Origin: Stratiolaelaps scimitus
Lineage: Eukaryota > Arthropoda > Arachnida > Mesostigmata > Laelapidae
Assembly (NCBI GenBank): GCA_019614645.1
Contig: JABWDB010000004.1
Location: forward strand, 6,014,001-6,078,000
Length of the DNA: 64,000 nucleotides
Direction: 5' to 3'
Shown here: piece after piece, positions 14,593 through 25,415 of the stretch
How positions within the stretch are numbered: position 1 is the first letter of the stretch
Layout of the letters: the number at the start of each line of letters is the position of its first letter
Program-made: the position numbers and the translations under genes
Notes under the pieces: generated by a model
The model's database searches: none
The model's input: only the letters and a program-made list of their open reading frames with translations
Told to the model about the DNA's origin: nothing

Positions 14593-17500
14593 AATACCTA
14601 AAAAGGTTAAGAGCTGAGGCCTGTCAGATAGGGAAACAGCTGAGGGTCAGCTCGAAAAAGCAGTTTTAATATGCATGTGTCAAAAATACAACAGTGAAAA
14701 TATGGTAGTCGTTAAATTAAAAAGTGTGATAACTGTGGTATTCGTGGGCAATAATTTATACAAGGCTAACAATATATATATATATCATAAAAGGGTAATC
14801 TTTAGCGAGTTGTCAAACATGAATCAACACATCGGAGTACTCGAATTTCGTATCCCCATGGCCGAGTATTTAAATACACGCACACAGACACAGTAAAACA
14901 CACCGAAATATTAAAGACGAGCTAAACAATAGTAGACCGAACATTCACGCACACAGCCGTTCCTCAAACTTGATGGGTAGCTGGCACACGAAGTTAGTTA
15001 GTGGAGTTCGACCGACCGGAGTAGCGGCCCTCTCCACTGTCGTTGTTGGCGTTCGGCGCGGGTATTTTGAAGAAGAAATTAGACAGCGAGGACTGTCGGA
15101 CAAGGGAATTATTGAGATAAATGATGTATAAACTCGCCAGCGAAGGCCACTGAAAAACAGCTGATGCCGTATTTGCCATTATGGGTCATACCTCCCGGGT
15201 GCATATTACAGCGAGGATATCTTTTAATTGCTTAATGCTTGGGGGAGAGAGGTGTTTTTGCCTTCGGTATCAACTCTTAACATAACGTCTTTTTTTCATT
15301 GAATCATTTGTCGTGAAGGTGGCCGCCAGCGTGTCCACATTGAATTCAGAGGCACGTTTTGCCTAATCGACCGATAGTTATTTTCCGAGATGTGGCCACA
15401 GCGATTCGACCGGGATGGAACTTGAGCAATCGGAAATATCCATCGACGGTCCACGTTTGTTCGGTGTTGCCTCCAACAGCGCTGTTACAATTCAGCGCTA
15501 ATAATCGTACTAAGGAACTGCAGTGGGGCAGTTCAGCTGCTAGACAGATAACGGCAGAGCTAGGAATAATAAGAAATTCGGAGCCCACGTGGACAAGGAC
15601 GTGCTATACTGCCCACTGATTCGAGAATTCTTCCAGGAATGGACAACATGGTCCAGAACAGACTTTGATTTTTTTGCACTCCAGACATGCACACAGTTAT
15701 ACTCCAGATGTACGGCTATTTGTCCTCGGTCGACAACAATGGGCGCAACGACACTTTTGTGATTCAGTGATATCCTGATGTGCAAGGCGTTCCGTGGATT
15801 GAATTGAAGGCCATATCGTCCACTTCGTACGATATGGCATCGTACGAAGAAAAGCAATTACTATCACAGCGTATGCACATATATTCCGCAGCTGATGTTT
15901 TCACAATACTATGAGCATGCTATTAGATAAATATACTACAAACGACTGATTCTCTGTGTCATTAAATACCAACATATATAGCAAAGTAAAGCGAACAGTA
16001 TTTGCGTACCCAACAAGCAGTGACGGATCGACCACTTTTTTTTTAATTAGTGAGGAAAGAGGGAATCCTAGACGTGTCGATCATTTGGTACTCCCAGGAT
16101 TTTTGTAAATTATATACGAGTGTATAATATGGTACATGGACAAACGGAACAGCTACGATAGCCGACGTTAAGTGACAGTTCGTTAAGTCTTCGAATCAGT
16201 ATACGCTGGCTAATAGCATCTCTTCCTCTTTCTCTCTGTTTATATGTGTGTGTACGTGTGTGCAATTTGTGTGTTTATCAATAGCGTGCTCCTGCGTTGA
16301 CCTCAACCACGCCTCTAGCAGGCAACAAAGAGCAGGAGTCATTCCACGGATGAAAGTCCGTCTTTTCGGTGTCGAACCCACACCATATATTGAACGAGTA
16401 TATTGAGTTTGTTAACGCGGTTATAATGGAACGTGATAATGCCGGAAGTATCATTGCTTTATGAGTAATAGGCAAGGCCGGAACACAGTTAAGCTCCTGT
16501 TGACGTTGCTTGCATCTAAGTCAAAGGCAAGGATAAGAAGGGTTGCTTAAATGCTTACAAATTTACACACGGGTTTTCAAGTGACGTGAATTGAATGCAG
16601 TGACCTTCGGGCAATTCTATGCAGATGTGCGTGATCCAGCCACTCGGCCCAGGAAGCGGCGTACAAATAGGTATATAGATAGATATGTACTTGTAGATAT
16701 AACCCGTCATAGTTCAAGCATTGGCAGGACTACATAGGTGAAGTTAGATTTTGTTCATTAGTTAACGAGATAAGGGCACTACCAAAAGATTACACTGACG
16801 CTATGCAAAAATAGGTGATCATGAAGGTGAGAGCAGTTATTGAGAGACTATTGGTACAAATAGGCGTTCCTCAAATAGGTTGAAATTCTCTAGTGAACCT
16901 AGGGCCGACTGATTACAAACGGTTAAGTATACGATGGGCGGTAGGATATAAAGCGGAACTAGCTCCCATGAACTTGGCGTACTACCGCTATCCAACGAGC
17001 GCATGTTCCTCGTAGCGGAACTAACTCGTCTTTCAGCCAGTTGAGTACAGTACACCATAGTTTCTCTATAGTAGCTATACAATGTCTAACATGTACACAT
17101 GCATACCTCGTTGACGCGTATCCGTTTCTGTGTGGGCTCCTTCCTTCGACGGTCAGTGGACAATTGTGCATTCGTGCAACCTTAAATACCCTTTTGCTGG
17201 CGACAAACCGCCTGGAGTGAGAGGGTTTCCACATCTATGATTGGTCAGAGCGTGGCTGGATCGCCGCTCGCCATCATCACGCTGAACGCCAATATCCAAT
17301 AGTACTGTGCATTGTGATATATGCAAACCTCAGAGACTTCCATCCACAATGGAAATTCAGTAGAATGGAAAGAGGTGTAAAGACTCATAATTGTCTGTAT
17401 CTTCTCCCTTTCTTTGCCTCTCTTGTCCTTTCCCTTTTGATGTGAGTGCTCCTCACCAGGCCATTGCGTAAACTACCGAGCAGGCTTAGCGTGCCCTGAG

Positions 17501-17767
17501 CCGCCCACTCGAGCCGTGAAAACGGCCGAGGAGAGAAGGCAGTCGCAAGTGATGTTCGCCCGATAAAGTGGCCACTGTTTGGCAATCAATATTTTAACTG
17601 TAATCGCTGATGGAGTGCACCTTACCTATAGTTACGTTTAGAACAACAACTGGGCGGACATTAAATTGTTTTCACGTGCATAGCATCGTATATATTTTGT
17701 TGTGACTTTTTAATTATGTTTGTCTACTTCTGCTCAAAATTACGTTCGAGCTAAGTATCACAACGTG

Positions 17768-17773
<6 letters not shown>

Positions 17774-17803
<30 letters not shown>
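17774..17803. repeat. (TA)n microsatellite
   Basis: Uninterrupted AT dinucleotide run of about 30 nt in intergenic DNA. Confidence 0.95.
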
Positions 17804-17805
<2 letters not shown>

Positions 17806-18105
17806 CGCGGTCTAATTGCGCAGGAAATGTTTACAATACAAGCAAAGAACGACAATTTCCGTAATTTCGTAGTAAAAATGATTCAACATTTATTGCAAAC
17901 CACTCCGTTTTCATCGGTAATATATTAGTGTCATGTTGTTCATAAGAAATGGAATGATGCATAACTTATTCTAGTGCGTTTTTAATACAATAACATCATA
18001 CGATACTAAATATATTATTATATATTTAAACAGTTCTTGGTAACTCGGGCGACACACCGAGTTCAATGGTGCTATATGCACTGTGTGACTTCGTCAGCGC
18101 TATCT

Positions 18106-20474
18106 TCAGCATTTGGTCACATATCCTTTAATGTGAGAGCCCATTAGGTACGTGGAGAAATGTGTGCCGTGTTTGACGTCCGTTAGCTGAAAGGAATCGA
18201 ATAAATAGTTGAGCATGTTTTGAGGTTACGTTGACATTAACTGTCGTAAATACCGGGCAAAATTCGTCGATTTTCAGATAAATTCCTCGTCAAAACATAA
18301 GCGACTGTTCATTTCTAGCGAATACAAACAACTCTTCATATAATGCGCGGACGTCGAATCTAACCTGAAATCCATGACGAAGGAGGCACGTCTTGATATC
18401 ACGAGAGATTTCGCAGCCATCAAAGAGGACACGCCACACAGGGTTTAGAAGGTGTTGAGCCAAACGGCGCTTGACGTTGAAGTTATCGAGCACGTGCTCG
18501 AACAAGTACAATCGTCCACCCTGAGATCCGAATGAAGTGGTTACGTGAATACTTTGATCGGAATAATAAATAAACCGGCGTGAATAGCATTTTCTATTTC
18601 AGTTTCTCGGTGCCGGAGGCTGAAGGTTCGAGTTTCGTAACGTGACATATAGGAGAATTACAGACATATAGGTAAAACTGCGCTAGCCTAACCTGTCCGA
18701 TAAGGAAAATGATGAAAAGCGATGACTACACTAATCATAAGTCGACCAGCCTCGAGCCTCGAGTTGAGAAAAATCGGCAATCGAAATATTGTACTAATGA
18801 CTGGGAGTTCATTCGAGACCTCGTCCGAACACACGCTATCCTTCGATTCGAAGATTAACACCCAGTTACCTTAACCAAGACTCGTTTGGCCTCTTTAACG
18901 GCCTTGTCGACATCGTGCACCGAGCAAAGCACAAGCGTACTGACAATAGCATCAATCGATTCGTCCTGAACATTCGTGAGGTTGTCGGCGTAACCTCGAA
19001 TCAAACTGACTAGTTCCGGATGACTCTTCTGTTTCTTCAGCAGCGTGTCGATGAGATACGGGTTAGGCTCCATGCCCACTACGCGACTGCCTGCAAACAT
19101 ATCAAATTGGCATTTGTACCATATGACAAAGGCAATGAAAATGACACAAATGGATAAAAAAAATGAGGGTTTCTACTCCAGGTTATTTTATTAGCACTTT
19201 CTATTATTTCATCTTCGATTACGGAACCGTTTAATCATGGGGGTCACGTCTTTCTTTGGACAAATGGAGAATGGGACAGGGAGACAGCAAGCACGGTTCG
19301 AACAGGAGACAACCTCTATACAGCTAAGGGTTTTGATTCGCATTCGGACCAATGGGGTATATTTCCAATTATTTGACGTATATAATAAAATGGTTAGCAT
19401 TTCATGAATGGCACCTTGATAATAGTTTTCTGTGCGAACGACTAAAATAGATGGGTCAGTAGGGATAGATGCGCTCACTGTGGTGTGGGCCTTTTTGTAT
19501 ATGCCGGCCCCACGCGCGGTGAGTCATGACACAGGCCGATACCTTCGCAAGAGAGTAACAGAAGCCTTCACCGTGGGCTAATGAATGACCCCTGTTCTAC
19601 TTAGGTACCTATTCGAAAGGTCTACGTTTAGTATCTGCAATATTCTTGATCACAGATAGTATTGTTCGTCGTCTGGAGACTTCTTCTTCATAAGTTAGTA
19701 GGTAAAATTCTCCCTTCAAAAATACTATTTATACGTGCTGCTAGGGCAGGGCAGGAGTAAATTATGCAGGTTTCCGTGTGTCTTTTTCAGCTGGTGCTAT
19801 TTGATTTATAGATTTCATCGATTCCCGGAAGAGCAACACATAAAAGTCTTGGCGGAACATACTTTTAGGATAACACTCCAGATTGAGGCCTGGCCCCATG
19901 CCAACCTCGAGAATCCGTAGCCTCGTGTCATTATGCGGCTGAGGATCTTGGGAGCGCTGCTTCGACAGGTGATCCTTTAACTCCTGACGGAAGTCGCAAA
20001 GTGCGCTCCTGTGTCCTGCGTGGGAAAAAAATAAATTTCCACAAACAAATGTACAGCATACATTAAGAGTTGCAGAATGTCGCAGCCCGACGGGCCAGGC
20101 TTCCAGAGACCGCCTTTGCCAGGCCGCTAATCTCAGGCCAAATAATAGTGCACTTATCTATGATAAACACTCGATTCGTTTCACCGGAACGGTACGGCCG
20201 AAAGTTAAATGAAAACTATTGCATAAATAACAGATGTATCGCTCTGTAGCGTCAGATAGAATGAATGTAACGTATCTCGCTTACTTCCAACACAGTAGGT
20301 GGAGTAGTACCATGAGTAAAAACGATCACATCCGTCTCGAATTGAGTCTTTAAGCAGGAAATAGCCAAGAACTGCAGCCGCCGGAACGACGATAAACCTG
20401 CGGTTTTCAATCAGCGACGCACGAATCTCTGGCAGATGGGCGACAAGTTGGCTCAATTTAATTTCAGCTGCCAT
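18106..20474 (-). CDS. METTL7-like methyltransferase C, five exons
   Basis: Third and most diverged member of the array, with the same exon pattern and phases as gene B: 20474-20285, 20015-19863, 19090-18870, 18520-18365, 18186-18106, giving 266 residues. The hydrophobic anchor is around FIVVPAAAVLGYFLL (about residues 25-40). The SAM motif is ILEVGMGPGLNLECYPKS, followed by GMEPNPYL, DAIVSTLVLCSVHDVDKA, GGRLYLFEHV and DGCEISRD. The last exon ends SHIKGYVTKC. The start at 20474 aligns with the gene B start and follows an acceptor-like CAACAG, hinting at a non-coding first exon. The exon 4 donor (CAG|GTTAGA) is weak, and reading through it stays open for about 24 further residues, so an alternative C-terminus is possible. 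Predicted to sit in the ER or lipid-droplet membrane with a cytosolic catalytic domain, by analogy with METTL7. Confidence 0.92.
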
Positions 20475-23400
20475 CGCAGCCGCCGGCACCTGTTGAATAT
20501 ATGACAGCTAACCATGTTATTGAAAATCTTTTTCTTACATTTCTGCTGTGGAAGAGCCGACAGGTACACGTGGAAGAATTGACCTCATGTAAATGGTAAT
20601 AATAATAAATATAATAACAATTGATTTGTTAGTGATGACAACCAAACAACACACAAGTACAACTCGTTGATACAATGACGATTCGGAAAGTAAAACTAAG
20701 AATAAAGTGCAGAAAAGGATCTTGAAGTGTTGGCACAGAGTTGCCATTCCGCGTGACTAGCCGCGCTTACAATATTAAGTCCCGCTAAAAATAAAACTTA
20801 TGCTATTTTGCCTCTGGAACCTGAAACGATCTAATTTACTTTCTAGAATGATACAGATGCCGCCAACAGAACATAGCGAGACCTGACAATGACAACAGCC
20901 TATACCCACCAGATATGTGCAAGTTATAAAGCTGTACACATAAAGAGATTGGCTCTATGAACTCTTCAGTGAATTCGAAGAAGATGTGACACATACATCA
21001 CGAAACAGGAGCAAAACTTAGTAGAACGTACACACCGGTAGAAGCGCGTATTGATATTTGTCTTACTATTGTCTTCCTCTTAGGCGCCTTAACTGCGTCG
21101 GCTGTAATAGATAAACCGTCACCTGCTTATACACACGTTAGTAGTGAGAAGCCACAGTGTGCGCGCATAGAAGCCTCGTTCATAGCATCGTCATCATGAA
21201 TCTCCCATGGGGCCCAATGTGGCGAAGCTGAAACGGATGCACCTCAGCACGGGTCCTTTAGGTTTTGTCTATGTGCCGATGTCCAACTTGAGATACTTCC
21301 AGAAACCAGTGTAGTTTAGCAGTTTTGTGTTCAAGGTTGGTCCGGTTCTGCCAGACTGAACCTTCTATGGTGGATGAGATTTATCCGCGAGAAGCACTTC
21401 ATACTTTTGTGCACGAGCTGTTGAGCTGCCGAGGCAGTGAACGGATCGATTGTCCACCTGTAACATGGATATCGAGTTGTTGACACCACCGTTGACGTGA
21501 TTAGTGATAACATTACCAGACCTAACATGACCTAAATCATACACTCAGTATCGAAAACTCGGATAGTGAATATGGACAGCGGCCTGGTCGTCTCAATGAC
21601 CAGGCAATGGTCGAACATAAAGGCAAAAAATTTTGCTATACATTAACTCACAATTGAATTCTTTCAATATCAGAAGCAACAGGTGTACGATAGCAATTAT
21701 AGTCGATATGACAGCAAGTCATGCAGTGTATTGCTCTGAGAGTGGGCTGATCAAATCTGCAATTTGAATAGAAATATTCAAATCAAAAACATCGCAAATG
21801 ACAAATAACGGTTTCACAAACGAGAAAAGAGACAGGCCGCTTTGACAGAGATTGACTATTGCTGTCAAGTGTCGTTCTATTGATAACACTGTTCATACAG
21901 AGCAACTCAATTTTTTTTTTTTTTTTGGTCAAGTTGTCCTAATATCTACCTTCTCCCTCCGCCTCTCTATTTTGTAGATAACTCTTAGATACCTTGACAC
22001 TGCATTTTTGTCAATTGCCTCTCCCAAATGAAGAAATATATTTTTCGTTTTATTAAGAAAATTCCGGTAAATCAATTTTCAAAAAAAAACCACCACATTT
22101 TTTTTAAATCTAAATTAATAACTTTTCGAATAATTCCTTTTGTTCTAGTTGTCCTCATCTCTATGAAAATGAAGAATAACGCTTACGTTGGAATGTTTCT
22201 CAAGTTATCAACGATTGTTTGCTTAATCGTCTCCACGTGATGTTTTATAGTCGACGTTACATAACAGTCTGTGGTCAAAAGCAAAAACCTTCTTTTCCAA
22301 AAATATTCAAGCAATCTCCAGAAATCGAACTGCGATGAGACCTTAGGATTAAGCTGTGTCAGCTGTCATAGTACTCCGACTAGGAAACATTCAAGACGCT
22401 GCATTTGTCCAGGCTTCGACGTCACAGTGTGGAGGATCCATATTTGGAGCACGTGTTTCATAACAAATCAATGCGATGGTCTGCCGCTTAAAACGAGACG
22501 ACGGAGGGCAACGGAAAGACACAAATATTGTCAGTAGAATTGGATTTATTCAAACATACAGTAGTAGAGGCCAGTAGAGGCTCCCGCATCACCCCCTGGT
22601 CCGTCCCATCCCCTTGTATGGTGGTTGGAGCATGAGGCATTTCCTGAATAGTCGATCAACAATTCGAAAAAAACTCAGATTCAGTTCAAATGATGTATGT
22701 AGAAGGATTCGGTAACTTCTCCAAAACTGTCGCGGATTTCCGGTAGCGGCAAACCGCTTGATAATAGGCGTGCTGGCTTGGATTGAGAAGAGGCAGAGGT
22801 TAATTGTCCTGGCCCCTTCGCCTTGTGTCAGGAGATCGAGTTTTCTTGGAGGGATATAACGATGTCATGTTAAGATGATGCCTTGGTGAGCTTACGGCTT
22901 CTCTGCCTTCGTGATCTTTCATGGGACAGTTCTGCAAGTGGTGATATGGTGTGTATATCTGGTGTTTACCTCAGTGCTAGATAAGCCTCGTTCGATATGT
23001 TCTAATGTTTAGTGGAACATATGCTTTTGGAACATATGCCTAATTCCTTTGGTCTACTAATTAGTTAGATCAGGGATGACCTGGCGATAATCCGGTTTGT
23101 TAACCGTCACCAATTCATTTCAGTTCTTTCCTGAACTTCAGATTTTTTTAAAAATAATGATTACGATTATTATTAATTGTTTATTATTGGTAATAAAAGG
23201 CTATCGTGGAACGTACAATAGGTGTGCCTCGAAGATTTATCGCACCCTCGATAACAACTTAAGAACTAAGAGTGTAAGAATGTGGACTTGGAAACACTGA
23301 GGGAGAGGCAGTTTAGTTCAAGCCAGGTAGCACCGGCAAGAAGATCTTCGTTGACCCCAGTCCTTAAGGTCATTTACACTTATGTATAGTGAGGTATCGG

Positions 23401-25415
23401 CTGCGGAGTGGGAAGGGCGTTGCATCGTTGCTTCCCCTTGGGGACACCCAAGCTAATTTGCTTAGTGGCAGAGAGCATGCTTGATATGGCGACGCGCTGA
23501 CTACAATGCGACATGAACGACTGTACAAAGTTCGCGGGATCTTCGAAGAGTTGAGTTGAAGCGGAGGACGTTGTCACCTTGAATACTATTAGGTATGTCA
23601 TACACTTAGAGTCTAATCTTGAAGAACTCTGAAGACGTTATGACTGTTGGTAGACAGCAGCATCCACTGAGATCTAGTTAACTCCAGACGGATCGATTTC
23701 TGGGTTCGGATACGTGAAATCTAAAGCAACCATCCTCCACAGTCCATGGGGAACTGTGGGTGGCTTTAAAGGTCCTTATGTGTTGCCACTTGCTGGTGTC
23801 ATACATCGTTGATCGGACTTCCATGTTCAATTTCGTGACTGGCGAAAAGACAGATAATACCATCATTCGGTATCATCGTTTACTAGGCCAGACACCCGCA
23901 TATTCCTGTCTACGTTGTTCATACTTCTACAACGCCTTGATGTGACCACTTCTAATACCATGATGTAATATAAGCGAAAGAACGCGGTGACGGACTGCTA
24001 CAGCCATTTGTCATGTTTGTCTTGGTTCGGGGTCCGTGTGTGCCCAGATTAGTGAGTGAGCTAACCTGTCTAGTCCTTGTCCAGATCCATCCATGCCTGT
24101 TGTGTGTGTGTGTCGTTGTTAGGTAGAAGATTCCTCTGCAGCTAGGAGGAATCTCTCCCCCTATCTGTATAAGCACGGTCGATCGTGATTTTTCTTCTTT
24201 TCGAGAGACGTTCTCCCGTTTTTACGCATTTGCCCCTATAAACACTTGTGATTCTATGGAGCGCCCTGGCGAAACCGCTCAAGTAAAGCATGATTCACCG
24301 AGTGATAAATAAACGTAATTCGATTTTGTATATAATAGAGAAGCACCTATCAGATACCTCGGATTACGAGGATTGACTTACACTGCATTTTAATGCCGGA
24401 AACGTTTTCGGTTACCATTTTTCAAAAACATTGCTGTAACAACTTTAACGTGCCAAAGGACCTTTCTTTGCGATTATTGGCAACGTCTCTGTGTGAGTGG
24501 TGTGTAAAAAAATCCAACAAATTCAAGAGAAAATACAACATCGACTCATACTGTCTATATATGAGATGATAAATACGCACGGGTCCATCTGATATCTGGC
24601 TTCTCGTCTCAGCAGTTCTTGTAAGCAAACTATAAAGTATTCAGTATATTCCTAAACAAAAAAATTGGCATTGTGAATGCATGTCTCTTTGTTACACCAA
24701 AACGCACGTGATTTTCGGACAGTCTCTGTGAGTTTTTCCTGCCCCCCGTATTGCTTTGGGATCGCTACATTATCTTCACTATGTCGGATCCATAGAAACA
24801 TGCCTCTCTGAATAGGTTTAACTGGAACCGAAGGGGTTGCAGGGCCACCCGTAGAGGTCCCGAACTGAATCACTGAAAACGCCGGCACCTGTGTTTCTAG
24901 ACCTATTTTTCTCTATTCCATGTTCAGTTATGTGCGCCCGCAAAGATGACGTGGTACTTAACTGTAAGCAATGTACGTATCGTGTAACTCACTCGCTGCC
25001 ACTCACCTGTGACTGTACGAGCGTGGTCCCCCCTTCGTTCAAACGGTTGCACAAGGCAACCGCTTTGCGAAAAAGGAATAGTTCTTGCCACGTTTCTGCC
25101 GATGACGACATCGCATTGCAGCCTTATACACACGGACATACAAGCGCAACGTGCACTTTGCTGATGCGCCACATCATTATCATTGTGGTTGTTTACGCCG
25201 TCAGTCTGACAAGGCATCACTCCAACAAAAACGACAGCGACAGCTTGTGCTATCAGATTTATCTACTGCTTAGCTGAGTCATACTGATATAACTAGGGAG
25301 TGTTAGTGATGGTTTTTGACAGTAAGACAATTCCCGGTACGTGATAACTGTCGCAGGTGAACGCCAACAATTTTTATAGCTGTGCAGGGCCGCCATCGTG
25401 CTCGCTTGGTCAACA
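20475..25415. other. Intergenic, no gene recognised
   Basis: A long stretch without a supportable gene. A minus frame at 20747-20535 starts with a hydrophobic segment but has no homologue or splice support. Landmarks are a run of 16 T at 21911-21926, a perfect 9-bp hairpin (24128-24136 with 24146-24154) and a GT run near 24100. A 128-codon plus frame at 24891-25277 just upstream of the armadillo gene has no recognisable product. Confidence 0.55.

Larger units (their letters stand above)
14257..18105. other. Intergenic between METTL7-like B and C
   Basis: No gene is recognised. Modest open frames on both strands at 15340-15860 have no start, splice or family support. The region includes the 27-bp tandem duplication at 14539-14592, an AT run near 14772-14784 and a (TA)n run at 17774-17803. 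The duplication that links units A and B does not extend here. Confidence 0.55.

Noticed and set aside
15340..15860. Overlapping frames on both strands
   Set aside because: They suggested a retroelement, but no motif held up on closer reading.
16350..16385. GGTGTCGAACCCACA, B-box-like on the minus strand
   Set aside because: No A box at a suitable distance and no cloverleaf; not called a tRNA or SINE.
20535..20747. Minus-strand frame with a signal-peptide-like start just upstream of METTL7-like C
   Set aside because: It does not splice in frame to the gene C start, which is fixed by alignment with gene B; the low-complexity Ile/Val tail looks random.
22028..22240. Lys/Ile/Phe-rich 70-codon frame after the T run
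   Set aside because: Composition reflects AT-rich DNA; no domain or signal.
24891..25277. 128-codon plus frame before the armadillo gene
   Set aside because: No family resemblance and a large overlapping antisense frame; probably chance.
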